From DASSUW01 sp963789005 (GTDB lineage Bacteria; Actinomycetota; Thermoleophilia; Solirubrobacterales; Solirubrobacteraceae): 64,000 nt of DNA. The notes under the pieces are model-generated. The model was not told the origin of the DNA. It did not search any database and saw only the letters and a program-made list of their open reading frames with translations. The stretch lies in contig CAWBIZ010000015.1 of the NCBI GenBank assembly GCA_963789005.1, positions 620,001 to 684,000 of the forward strand, in the 5' to 3' direction. Below, in pieces: positions 6,337-14,789 of this stretch (the stretch's first letter is position 1; each line of letters begins with the position of its first letter). The position numbers and the translations under genes are program-made.

Positions 6337-8391
6337 TTGACCGATTTCCTGTCCGACTACGGGGTCGTCGTCGCGCTGGTGTGCGCGGCGCTCGCGATCG
6401 CGTATGGCCTGCTGACGACCCGGTCGCTGCTCGCGCTCTCGCCGGGCAACGCCACCATGCAGGCCCTGTCGGCGGCCGTCCAGGAGGGCGCCTCCGCGTA
6501 CCTCCGCCGCCAGTACACGACGATCGGCATCGTCGGCGTCGTGCTCTTCGTCGTGCTCATCCCGCTCCAGAGCGTGACCGTGGCCGTCGGGTTCGCCATC
6601 GGCGGCCTCGCCTCCGCCGCCGCCGGCTTCATCGGCATGAACGTCTCGGTGCGCTCCAACGCCCGTGTGGCCGAAGCGGCCCGCGGCGGCATCAGCAAGG
6701 CGCTCGACGTGGCCTTCCGCGGCGGCGCCGTCACCGGAATGCTCGTGGTCGGCCTCGCGCTGATCGGCGTGGCCGGCTACTACGGGATCCTCGTCGGGAT
6801 CGTCGACGAGACGGAGAAGGACGCGGTGGATGCGCTGATCGGCCTCGGCTTCGGCGGCTCGCTGATCTCGGTCTTCGCCCGTCTGGGCGGCGGCATCTTC
6901 ACCAAGGGCGCCGACGTCGGCGCGGACATCGTCGGCAAGATCGAGGCCGGCATCCCGGAAGACGATCCGCGCAACCCGGCCGTGATCGCCGACAACGTGG
7001 GCGACAACGTCGGCGACTGCGCCGGCATGGCGGCCGACCTCTTCGAGACCTACGCGGTCACCGCGGTGGCGGTCATGCTGCTCGGCGTCCTGACCTTCGA
7101 GCAGGTCGACGCCGTGGCGCTCTACCCGCTGGTGCTCGGCGGCGTCTCGATCGTCGCGTCGATCATCGGCACGTTCGCGGTCAAGTCGCGCACCGGCAAC
7201 GTCGAGCGCGCGCTCTACCAGGGCATGATCGTGGCCGGCGTGCTCGCCGCGCTGCTGTTCATCCCCGTGACGCTATGGATGATGGACGACCTCTCGTTCA
7301 TCAGCGGCGAGGGCACCGCGCCGGGCGTGTGGGACATCTACGTGTGCGCGCTGATCGGGCTGGGCGTCACTGCCGCCCTCTTCGTTATCACCGACTACTA
7401 CACGTCCACGCGCTTCGGGCCCGTCAAGAGCACGGCGCAGGCGTCGGAGACCGGCCACGCCACCAACATCATCCAGGGCCTGTCGCAGGGCCTGCAGGCC
7501 ACGGCGCTCCCTGCGCTCGTGATCGTGCTCGGCATCTTCGGGGCGTTCGAGCTGGCCGGCGTCTACGGCATCGGCGTGGCCGTCATGGCCCAGCTCTCGC
7601 TGACCGGCCTGATCGTCGCGCTCGACGCCTTCGGCCCGATCACCGACAACGCCGGCGGCATCGCCGAGATGGCCGACATGCCGGAGGAGGTCCGCAACGT
7701 CACCGACCCGCTCGACGCGGTCGGCAACACCACCAAGGCGGTCACCAAGGGCTATGCGATCGGCTCGGCCGCGCTCGCCGCGCTGGTGCTCTTTGCCGCC
7801 TTCAAGATCGAGCTCGAGGAGGAGGTCGGCTCGGTCGTCACGTTCGGCATCGACAACCCGGACGTGCTGATCGGCCTGATCCTCGGCGGCGCGATGGTCT
7901 ACCTGTTCGCCGCGCTCTCGATGGAGGCCGTGGGCCGCGCCGGCCAGGCCGTCGTCGAGGAGGTGCGCCGCCAGTTCCGCGAGCACCCCGGGATCATGGA
8001 CGGCACCGAGAAGCCGGAGTACGGCACGTGCGTGGACATCGTCACGCGCTCCGCGCAGCGCGAGATGATCATCCCGTCGCTGATCCCGATCGTCGTCACG
8101 GTGATCGTCGGGCTGCTCTCCTACCAGGCGCTCGGCGGACTGCTGATCGGCATCATCGTCGTCGGCCTCTTCATGGCGATCTTCATGACTGCCGGCGGCG
8201 GCGCGTGGGACAACGCGAAGAAGCTGATCGAGGACGGCGCGCACGGCGGCAAGGGCTCGGAGGCGCACGCCGCCTCGGTGACCGGCGACACCGTCGGCGA
8301 CCCGTTCAAGGACACCGCGGGTCCCGCGATCAACCCGATGATCAAGGTGGCGAACATCGTCGCCCTGCTCATCATCCCGCTGATCGCGTAG
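6337..8391 (+). CDS. hppA: Membrane-bound K+-independent H+-translocating pyrophosphatase
   Basis: The 684-aa protein is a membrane pyrophosphatase that couples PPi hydrolysis to ion pumping and generates proton-motive force. It has about 16 hydrophobic segments. Substrate-binding motifs are the KGADVGADIVGKIE region, the DDPRNPAVIADNVGDNVGD acidic loop, FGPITDNAGGIAEM and the C-terminal GDTVGDPFKDTAGPAINPMIK. The diagnostic site reads GNTTKAVTKG: Lys replaces the Ala of K+-dependent enzymes and Thr follows three residues later, marking the K+-independent type. TTG 6337 is chosen because AGAGAGG lies just upstream and the first membrane helix follows directly. Confidence 0.96.
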   Translation: MTDFLSDYGVVVALVCAALAIAYGLLTTRSLLALSPGNATMQALSAAVQEGASAYLRRQYTTIGIVGVVLFVVLIPLQSVTVAVGFAIGGLASAAAGFIGMNVSVRSNARVAEAARGGISKALDVAFRGGAVTGMLVVGLALIGVAGYYGILVGIVDETEKDAVDALIGLGFGGSLISVFARLGGGIFTKGADVGADIVGKIEAGIPEDDPRNPAVIADNVGDNVGDCAGMAADLFETYAVTAVAVMLLGVLTFEQVDAVALYPLVLGGVSIVASIIGTFAVKSRTGNVERALYQGMIVAGVLAALLFIPVTLWMMDDLSFISGEGTAPGVWDIYVCALIGLGVTAALFVITDYYTSTRFGPVKSTAQASETGHATNIIQGLSQGLQATALPALVIVLGIFGAFELAGVYGIGVAVMAQLSLTGLIVALDAFGPITDNAGGIAEMADMPEEVRNVTDPLDAVGNTTKAVTKGYAIGSAALAALVLFAAFKIELEEEVGSVVTFGIDNPDVLIGLILGGAMVYLFAALSMEAVGRAGQAVVEEVRRQFREHPGIMDGTEKPEYGTCVDIVTRSAQREMIIPSLIPIVVTVIVGLLSYQALGGLLIGIIVVGLFMAIFMTAGGGAWDNAKKLIEDGAHGGKGSEAHAASVTGDTVGDPFKDTAGPAINPMIKVANIVALLIIPLIA

Positions 8392-8395
8392 CTCG

Positions 8396-8422
8396 GGAGG
8401 GGCGCCCTCGGCGCCTCTCCTT
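8396..8422 (+). terminator. Terminator-like hairpin after hppA
   Basis: Stem 8396-8406 pairs with 8410-8420 (11 bp, one mismatch, loop of three) five bases after the hppA stop. Only TT follows, so termination may be weak. Confidence 0.55.
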
Positions 8423-8437
8423 AGAATCGCCACAAGG

Positions 8438-10360
8438 ATGGCCCGACGTCGACTTGAGGGCCTCGAGCGGGTGCTCGGGGCCAACGCGCTCTTCTCGACC
8501 GCGTATGGCAACGTCGGCTCGTCGATCTACTACGCGCTCGGCCTCGTGGCGTCGTTCGCGCTGGGCCTGACCCCGCTCGTCTTCGTCATCACGGGGTTCT
8601 TCTTCTTCTGCACCGCGGCGACCTACGCCGAGGCGACGACGATGTACCCGGAGGCCGGCGGGTCGTCGAGCTTCGCGCGCCGGGCGTTCAACGAGTTCTG
8701 GTCGTTCGTGGCGGCGTGGGCGCAGATGCTCACGTACATCGCGACGATCGCGATCTCGGCGTTCTTCGTGCCGCACTACGTCGGCGGGCTGTTCTGGGAG
8801 CCGCTGCGCTCCTCGCCCGGCGACATCGTCGCCGGCTGCGTCGTGATCGTCACGCTCGCCGCGATCAACGTCTTCGGCGCCAAGGAGTCGACCGGCGTCA
8901 ACATCCTGCTGGCAGTCGTCGACTTCGCCACGCAGCTGCTGCTCGTGCTCGTCGGCGTCTTCCTCGTGCTCTCGCCCGAGACGCTGGTCGACAACGTCGA
9001 GCTCGGCGTCGCGCCCTCGTGGCGCGACTTCGTGCTGGCGATCCCGATCGGCATGCTCGCCTACACCGGCATCGAGACGATCTCGAACATGTCCGAGGAG
9101 GCGCGCGACGAGACCAGGACGATCCCGAAGGCGATCAACCGCGTCCGCATCGCCGTGTTCGCCATCTACTTCACGCTGCCCGCCGTCGCGCTCTCCGCGC
9201 TCCCCGTCGAGCGCGACCCGCAGACCGGCGAGTACTCCACGCTGCTCGGGCTGACCGAGGAGGAGGGCGGCTTCGCCGGCGACCCGATCCTCGGCGTGGT
9301 GCAGACGATGAACCTCGGGCCGCTCCAGTCGGTCGGCGAGATCTACGTCGGCCTGCTCGCCGCCACGATCCTCTTCCTCGCCACCAACGCCGGCATCATC
9401 GGCGTGTCGCGGCTCGTCTACTCGATGGGCATCCACCGCCAGATGCCTGACGCGCTGCGGCGACTGCACCCGCGCTTCCGCACGCCGTGGATCGGGATCC
9501 TGGTGTTCTCGACGTTCGCGATCCTCGTGATCCTGCCCGGCCAGGAGGAGTTCCTGGGCGCGATCTACTCGTTCGGCGCGCTGCTGTCCTTCACCATGGC
9601 GCACGCGTCGGTGGTGCGCCTGCGGATCAAGCTGCCGGACTTCCCGCGCGTCTACCGCGGGCCGGGCAACATGCGCTGGCGCGGCTACGACCTGCCGCTG
9701 TTCGCGCTCGTGGGCGGGAGCTTCACGGCGATCGCGTTCGTCGTGATCGTCATCCTCAACATCGGCGTGGCGGCCGCCGGCGTCGGCTGGCTCGTCCTCG
9801 GCCTCCTGATCTACGTCGCCTTCCGGCGCCGGCACGCGCTCGACCTCACGACCACCGTCAAGGTCGCGATCCCCCAGCCGGTCGTCGACCACGAGGCGGA
9901 GTACGACTCCGTGCTCGTGCCGCTCGTCGACGGCCGCTACGACGACCAGGTGATGGCGACCGCGATCAAGCTCGCCGCGGGCAAGCGCCGCGGCATCCAC
10001 GTGCTCGCGCTCGTCACGGTGCCGAACGCCGAGCCGATCGACGCCTCGATGCCGGACGAGGAGGCGCTCGCCGACTCGGCCATCGAGCAGGCCAAGATCC
10101 AGGGCGGACGCCGCGTCTCCGGCCATCAGGAGAAGATCCGCGCCGGCCAGGCCGGCCGCAGGATCATCGAGGAGGCCGGCGACATGCGGGCGACGGCGAT
10201 CGTGATGCCGCTGCCGCGGCGCGTCGACGGGGCCTCGCTGTTCGGCAAGACGCTCGAGACGGTGCTGGCCGAGCGCCCGTGCCGGGTGATCATCCAGTCG
10301 GCCCCCGACGGCACGCGCGCGCAGCGCCGGGCCGGCGTCGAACGGGCGCTGGTGCAATGA
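8438..10360 (+). CDS. APC-superfamily permease with USP-like cytosolic domain, probable K+ transporter
   Basis: The 640-aa protein has about twelve membrane helices (residues 20-460) of the amino acid-polyamine-organocation fold: ANALFSTAYGNVGSSIYYALG at helix 1, MLAYTGIETISNMSEEA at helix 6. A cytosolic C-terminal domain from about residue 485 (EYDSVLVPLVDGRYDDQVM ... LETVLAERPCRVII) resembles the universal stress protein fold. That layout is known in KimA-type K+ importers and related transporters. Two TrkA-type nucleotide-binding regulators close the cluster, which supports K+ over amino acids, but this is inference. TAGAAT lies 10 nt before the ATG. The stop overlaps the next small gene (ATGA). 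Confidence 0.85.
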   Translation: MARRRLEGLERVLGANALFSTAYGNVGSSIYYALGLVASFALGLTPLVFVITGFFFFCTAATYAEATTMYPEAGGSSSFARRAFNEFWSFVAAWAQMLTYIATIAISAFFVPHYVGGLFWEPLRSSPGDIVAGCVVIVTLAAINVFGAKESTGVNILLAVVDFATQLLLVLVGVFLVLSPETLVDNVELGVAPSWRDFVLAIPIGMLAYTGIETISNMSEEARDETRTIPKAINRVRIAVFAIYFTLPAVALSALPVERDPQTGEYSTLLGLTEEEGGFAGDPILGVVQTMNLGPLQSVGEIYVGLLAATILFLATNAGIIGVSRLVYSMGIHRQMPDALRRLHPRFRTPWIGILVFSTFAILVILPGQEEFLGAIYSFGALLSFTMAHASVVRLRIKLPDFPRVYRGPGNMRWRGYDLPLFALVGGSFTAIAFVVIVILNIGVAAAGVGWLVLGLLIYVAFRRRHALDLTTTVKVAIPQPVVDHEAEYDSVLVPLVDGRYDDQVMATAIKLAAGKRRGIHVLALVTVPNAEPIDASMPDEEALADSAIEQAKIQGGRRVSGHQEKIRAGQAGRRIIEEAGDMRATAIVMPLPRRVDGASLFGKTLETVLAERPCRVIIQSAPDGTRAQRRAGVERALVQ

Positions 10361-10524
10361 GCGTCGCGACGCGGCTGCTGTCGGTGCTGATGGTCCTGAT
10401 CGGGCTGGCGATGATCGTCCGCACGCTCGCCGGCGGCGGCGGGCCGGTCGCGCTCGGGCTCCTGCTGGGGCTGCTGTTCGTGGGCGCCGGCAGCGGGCGG
10501 CTGTGGGCGGACCGGCAGCGATGA
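10357..10524 (+). CDS. Small two-helix membrane protein between two permeases
   Basis: The 55-aa protein has two hydrophobic helices, RLLSVLMVLIGLAMIVRTLAG and VALGLLLGLLFVGAGSGRLW, joined by a Gly-rich turn. It is coupled on both sides by ATGA overlaps: its ATG sits in the stop of the first permease, and its stop holds the ATG of the second. This tight placement argues that it is translated and may be an accessory subunit of the transporters. I do not recognise a family. Confidence 0.7.
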   Translation: MSVATRLLSVLMVLIGLAMIVRTLAGGGGPVALGLLLGLLFVGAGSGRLWADRQR

Positions 10525-12476
10525 AGCCGCTCGCCAAGACGCTCGGCGCGCCCGCCCTGTTCGGCATCGTCCAGGGATTCGTGGCGGCGTCCGTGTACTT
10601 CGCGGTCGGCCTCGTCGCCCAGCGCGCGCTCGGCTTCAGCTGGCTCGTGTTCCTGACGGGCGGGCTGCTGTTCGCGTGCGTCGTCGTCTCCTACGTCGAG
10701 GGCGCGTCGCTGCACCAGGAGCGCGGCGGCGCGACCGTGATCGCGCGCTTCGCCTTCAACGAGCTGGTGAGCTTCATCGCCGGCTGGGCGATCTGCCTCG
10801 AGTACGTGATCCTGATCGCGATCTGCGCGTTCGCGACGACGGACTACGCGGCCGTGTTCTGGGGCGAGCTCGACGCGGGGGTGCCCGAGTTCGCGCTCGC
10901 GACCGCGCTCGTGCTCTTCGTCGCCTGGTGGAACGCGCGCGGCTCGGCGGCGCCGCTGTACCGGCGAGCCGTGCTCGTCGTGCTCGGCGACCTCGCGCTG
11001 CAGCTGCTGATCGTGGCGTTCGGGATCGCCTACCTGGTCGAGCCCGAGCTGCTGACCGACCCTGCCTCGGTGGCCGGAACGCCGTCGCTCGAGGACCTGC
11101 TGTTCGCGTTCCCGCTCGTGCTCGTCGCCTTCAGCGGCCTCGACGCGTCGTCGGGCCTGGCCGGGCAGGTGGCGATCGGGCGGCGCGGGCTGCGGCGGCT
11201 GATCTCCGTCCGCCTGCTGGCCGCGCTCGTGCCGTACGTCGGGATCGCCGTCGTCGCCTCCGCGACGCTCCCGCGGGAGTCCGGCCGCTGGCTCGAGGCG
11301 CCGATGCTCGGCGTCGTCGACGCGTTCTCGCAGGACTGGCTGCGCGATCCGCTGCGCTACGTCGTCGCGATCTCCGCGGTGGCGATCCTCGCCGGGGCGT
11401 GCAGCACCGCGATGCTCGGGGTCTCGCGGCTGGGCTACTCGCTCGCCCTGAACCGGCAGATCCCGTCGCGGATCGGCTACCTGCATCCGCAGCGGGCGAC
11501 GCCGGTGGTGATCATCGGCATCGGCGCCACGCTCGCCGTGCTGCTGCTGCTGACCGCCGACCTCGAGTTCCTGCTCGGCATCTCGGCCTTCGGGGCGACC
11601 GCGGCCTTCACGCTCGTCTGCCTGTCGGTGTGCCGCCTGCGCTGGCGCGAGCCGGACCGCGACCGGCCGTACCGGATGCCGCTCAACGTGCGCGTGCGCG
11701 GCGCCGACCTGCCGCTGCCCGCCGCCCTCGGGACGGTCATCTCCGCCGCGGCCTTCGTGAGCGTGCTCGCCTTCCACGGCGGCGCTCGCTGGGTCGGGCT
11801 CGGCTGGATGGCGTTCGGCGTGCTCGTGTACGTCTACTACCGCGTGACCGAGGACAAGCCGCTGCTGAAGCGGATCAAGGTGCCGGAGCAGGTGCTCACC
11901 CGCAAGCGCGCCGAGGCGGAGTACGGCTCGATCCTCGTGCCGATCCTGGGGACCGCGCTCGACGACGACATCGTGCAGACGGCGGGCCGGCTGGCCGCCG
12001 AGGAGGACGACGAGATGGTCGAGGGCGGCGCCGTGATCGAGGCGCTGTGGGTGTTCGAGGTGCCGATGGCCCAGCCGCTCGACAGCCCCGTTCCCGACGA
12101 GGAGCTCAAGCGCGCCCGCGCGGCGCTGGCCCGCGCCAAGGCCGTGGGGGAGGAGTACGAGGGCGTGGAGGTCGCCACCGCCGTCGTGCGCGCGCGCCGC
12201 GCCGGCGAGGCGATCGTGCGCGAGGCCAAGCGCCGCGGCGTGGAGGCGATCGTGCTCGCCGCCGAGCAGCCCGTGCGCACGCGCGGCGGCGTGCTCTATG
12301 GCGGCAAGGAGGGCATGCGCGACACGTACGTGGGGGAGACCACCCGCTACGTGGTCACCAAGGCACCGTGCCGCGTGGTGCTGACAGCGCCGCCCGCCGA
12401 GGGCCAGGATCCGACCCGGGTGGCCGAGGAGGGCCTCGAGGTCCCGAGCGGCCACCTGCCGGTGCCGGACGTCTGA
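10521..12476 (+). CDS. Second APC-superfamily permease with USP-like domain
   Basis: The 651-aa protein repeats the architecture of the gene at 8438: about twelve helices (FGIVQGFVAASVYFAVGLVA at helix 1, FAFPLVLVAFSGLDASSG at helix 6) and a cytosolic domain from about residue 470 (EYGSILVPILGTALDDDIVQ ... GETTRYVVTKAPCRVVLTAP). Helix 1 lacks the GxxG-type loop seen in the first permease and reads QGFVAAS instead, so the two may differ in substrate or form a heteromer. The ATG at 10521 is preferred over an upstream GTG at 10503 because it overlaps the preceding stop. Confidence 0.85.
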   Translation: MKPLAKTLGAPALFGIVQGFVAASVYFAVGLVAQRALGFSWLVFLTGGLLFACVVVSYVEGASLHQERGGATVIARFAFNELVSFIAGWAICLEYVILIAICAFATTDYAAVFWGELDAGVPEFALATALVLFVAWWNARGSAAPLYRRAVLVVLGDLALQLLIVAFGIAYLVEPELLTDPASVAGTPSLEDLLFAFPLVLVAFSGLDASSGLAGQVAIGRRGLRRLISVRLLAALVPYVGIAVVASATLPRESGRWLEAPMLGVVDAFSQDWLRDPLRYVVAISAVAILAGACSTAMLGVSRLGYSLALNRQIPSRIGYLHPQRATPVVIIGIGATLAVLLLLTADLEFLLGISAFGATAAFTLVCLSVCRLRWREPDRDRPYRMPLNVRVRGADLPLPAALGTVISAAAFVSVLAFHGGARWVGLGWMAFGVLVYVYYRVTEDKPLLKRIKVPEQVLTRKRAEAEYGSILVPILGTALDDDIVQTAGRLAAEEDDEMVEGGAVIEALWVFEVPMAQPLDSPVPDEELKRARAALARAKAVGEEYEGVEVATAVVRARRAGEAIVREAKRRGVEAIVLAAEQPVRTRGGVLYGGKEGMRDTYVGETTRYVVTKAPCRVVLTAPPAEGQDPTRVAEEGLEVPSGHLPVPDV

Positions 12477-12484
12477 TCGGGGGT

Positions 12485-12511
12485 CGGGCGGTGTACTAGA
12501 GTCACCGCCCG
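12485..12511 (+). promoter_or_regulatory. Perfect hairpin abutting the start of the first trkA-like gene
   Basis: CGGGCGGTG (12485-12493) pairs with CACCGCCCG (12503-12511) around a 9-nt loop, and the ATG follows at 12512. The loop contains TAGAGT (12497-12502), a possible -10 box giving a near-leaderless mRNA. If the message starts further upstream, the stem would hide the start codon. Confidence 0.5.
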
Positions 12512-12937
12512 ATGTTCGTCCTCGTGGTCGGAGCGGGTCGGGTGGGTTCCTCGGTCGCCACCAAAGCCCTGCAGACCGGGCACACGGTGTCCGTGCTGGA
12601 CGAGGACCCGCTCTCCCACGAGCGGCTCGACGTGGAGCTCGGGCAGTCGTGGGAGGAGGCCGGCGGCCGCTTCACGATCGGGACCGCGCTCGAGATGGAC
12701 GCGCTGGTGGAGGCCGGCATCGACCAGGCCGACGTCTTCATCGCCTCCACCAACGGCGACAACACGAACCTCGTCGTCTCCCAGATCGCCAAGCAGCGCT
12801 TCGAGGTCCCGCGCGTGATCGCGCGCGTGCTCGATCCGCGACGCGCCGCGTGGTACGCCGAGCAGGGGCTGCAGACGATCTGCCCGACGCAGATCGCGAT
12901 CGAGCAACTCGAGCAGGCAGCCTTCGCCACCGCGTAG
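12512..12937 (+). CDS. TrkA-N (RCK_N) protein, K+ uptake regulator
   Basis: The 141-aa protein is a single Rossmann domain of the TrkA-N/RCK type that binds NAD(H) or ATP/ADP and gates K+ transporters. It shows VLVVGAGRVGSSVA (GxGxxG, residues 3-14), the acidic strand-2 end VSVLDEDP, FTIGTALEMDALVEAGI and ADVFIASTNGDNTNLVVSQIA. There is no C-terminal RCK_C domain. It is directly followed, without a gap, by a second TrkA with the C-terminal domain. A TrkA pair with an APC permease nearby recalls the ceoB-ceoC locus of mycobacteria. Confidence 0.92.
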   Translation: MFVLVVGAGRVGSSVATKALQTGHTVSVLDEDPLSHERLDVELGQSWEEAGGRFTIGTALEMDALVEAGIDQADVFIASTNGDNTNLVVSQIAKQRFEVPRVIARVLDPRRAAWYAEQGLQTICPTQIAIEQLEQAAFATA

Positions 12938-13618
12938 ATGGCCGGGCTGTACGTCATCATCGCCGGGGCGGGCAAGGTCGGCTGGAACCTCGCTCGCGAG
13001 CTGATCGAGAAGGGCCACGAGGTCACCGTCCTCGAGCAGGACCGCCGCCGCTACCTGACCGTCGAGCAGGAGCTCGAGCACGCCGTCCAGTACGGCGACG
13101 CCACCGAGCTGTGGGTGCTCGAGCGCGCCGGCATCCAGCGCGCGGACCTCGTGGTCGCGGTCACGGGCGACGACGAGGACAACCTGCTGATCTGCCAGGT
13201 CGCCAAGGAGAAGTACCTCTGCGAGCGGATCATCGCTCGCGTCAACAACCCGCGGAACCTCGAGCACTTCAAGCTCATGGGCATCCAGCCCGCGGTCTCC
13301 GCCACCGACCTGATCCTGCGGCTGATCGAGCACGAGGTCCCGCGCTACGGGCTCGTCCACCTGCTCGACCTGCCCGAGGAGCGGCTCGAGATCATCGAGC
13401 TGGTGGTCTCCGACGGCGCGCCCGCGGCCGGCCACAAGGTGGCCGAGCTGTCGCTGCCCGACGGGGCGCTGGTCATCTCCGTGCTGCGCGGGGGCAGCGG
13501 CTTCGTGCCCAAGGCCGACACCGTCGTCGAGGCCGGCGACGAGGTCCTGGTCGTGCTCGACCCCGGGCTCGAGGACGACATCACGCGTCAGTTCGTGGGC
13601 GAGAACGGCGATGGCTGA
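12938..13618 (+). CDS. TrkA family K+ uptake protein with RCK_N and RCK_C domains
   Basis: The 226-aa protein has an RCK_N domain (IIAGAGKVGWNLARELIEKGHEVTVLEQD; DLVVAVTGDDEDNLLICQVA) and an RCK_C domain from about residue 145 (IIELVVSDGAPAAGHKVAEL, then DGALVISVLRGGSGFVPKAD). RCK_C often binds a regulatory ligand such as c-di-AMP. It follows the first TrkA with no intergenic base and overlaps the next gene by 8 nt. With the permeases upstream it likely controls K+ entry according to nucleotide state. Confidence 0.93.
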   Translation: MAGLYVIIAGAGKVGWNLARELIEKGHEVTVLEQDRRRYLTVEQELEHAVQYGDATELWVLERAGIQRADLVVAVTGDDEDNLLICQVAKEKYLCERIIARVNNPRNLEHFKLMGIQPAVSATDLILRLIEHEVPRYGLVHLLDLPEERLEIIELVVSDGAPAAGHKVAELSLPDGALVISVLRGGSGFVPKADTVVEAGDEVLVVLDPGLEDDITRQFVGENGDG

Positions 13619-14789
13619 CGCGGACGTCCTGATCGTGGGCGCCGGCGCGGCCGGGTCGGCGTGCGCGGAGGCGCTGGCCGAGGCCGGCTTCGGCGGCTCG
13701 GTCGTGCTCGCGGGGCGCGACGTCGACCCGCCGTACGACCGCCCGATGTGCTCCAAGGACTACCTGCGCGGCGAGGTGTCGCGCGAGGAGACCTACCTCG
13801 ACCTTCCCGGCGACCTCGACCTGCGCATCCGCACGAGCGTGATGAAGCTCGACCCGGAGGCGCGCACCGCCAAGCTCTCGAGCGGCGGCGAGCTGAGCTT
13901 CGAGCGGGCCGTGCTCGCGACCGGCGCGAACGTGCACCGCCTGCGGGTCGAGGGCAACGACCTCGAGCGGATCCACTACCTGCGCACGCTCGGTACCGCC
14001 GACGCCATCCGCGAGGATGCCGCGGACGCCGAGCGCGTGGTGCTCGTCGGCGGCTCGTACATCGCGTGCGAGGTGGCCGCCTCGCTCACCAGCCAGGGTC
14101 GCAAGTGCACGCTGCTGATGCAGGAGGACGGGCCGCTGTCGCTGGGCTTCGGCGCGACCGCGTCGGGGTTCTTCGGCGGCGTCCTGCGCGACCATGGCGT
14201 CGAGTGGGTCGCCGGCGACAGCCTCGCGCGCTTCGAGGGCGACGGCCGCGTCGAGCGCGTGGTCACGGAGTCGGGCCGCGTGCTCGAGGCCGACATGGTG
14301 GTGATGGGCACCGGCGTGGCGCCGGACGTGATGCTCGCCCGCTCGGCCGGCCTCGAGCTGGGGGAGTCGGGCGGGCTCGCGTGCTCGGCGACGCTCGAGA
14401 CGTCCGCCGCGGGCATCTGGGCGGCCGGCGACGCGTGCGAGTACGACTCGGTCGTCCACCGCCGCCGCATCCGGATCGAGCACTGGGAGGTGGCCCGCGC
14501 CCAGGGCGCGGCGGTGGCCGGCTACCTCCAGGGCGAGAGCGCGCCGTACGACGAGGTGCCCTACTTCTGGTCCGACCTCGCCGACTGGTGCTCGCTCGAG
14601 TACGTCGGGCCGGCCGCGACGTGGGACGAGGAGGTCGTGCGCGGCTCCACCGACGGCGGCGAGTTCACCATCTTCTACCTCGCCGGAGGCCGGATGGCCG
14701 CGGCGCTCACCGTGGGCCGCTCGGACGACCTCGAGCGCGCGCGAGAGCTGATGCGCTCGAACGAGCCGGTCTCAGCCGACGACCTGTAG
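13611..14789 (+). CDS. FAD-dependent NAD(P)H oxidoreductase, ferredoxin reductase type
   Basis: The 392-aa protein is a pyridine nucleotide-disulfide oxidoreductase-fold flavoenzyme. It has the FAD dinucleotide motif VLIVGAGAAGSACAEAL (residues 6-22), RPMCSKDYLRGE, ATGANVHRL, the second (NAD(P)H) site VVLVGGSYIACEVAASL, and the FAD-binding GIWAAGDACEYD. The C-terminal part (EHWEVARAQG ... YFWSDL) is typical of rubredoxin/ferredoxin reductases of the BphA4 type. No ferredoxin, rubredoxin or oxygenase lies beside it, so the partner is unknown. It overlaps the upstream trkA by 8 nt and the convergent Crp-like gene by 18 nt. Confidence 0.88.
   Translation: MADADVLIVGAGAAGSACAEALAEAGFGGSVVLAGRDVDPPYDRPMCSKDYLRGEVSREETYLDLPGDLDLRIRTSVMKLDPEARTAKLSSGGELSFERAVLATGANVHRLRVEGNDLERIHYLRTLGTADAIREDAADAERVVLVGGSYIACEVAASLTSQGRKCTLLMQEDGPLSLGFGATASGFFGGVLRDHGVEWVAGDSLARFEGDGRVERVVTESGRVLEADMVVMGTGVAPDVMLARSAGLELGESGGLACSATLETSAAGIWAAGDACEYDSVVHRRRIRIEHWEVARAQGAAVAGYLQGESAPYDEVPYFWSDLADWCSLEYVGPAATWDEEVVRGSTDGGEFTIFYLAGGRMAAALTVGRSDDLERARELMRSNEPVSADDL

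Noticed and set aside
8392..8437. c-di-AMP (ydaO) riboswitch before the K+ transporter genes
   Set aside because: The gap is 46 nt and holds only a hairpin and a -10-like box; too short for that riboswitch.
6381..8570. Long open frames overlapping hppA and the permeases in other frames and on the opposite strand
   Set aside because: They are Arg/His/Asp-rich with no domains, as expected for frames shadowing GC-rich genes.
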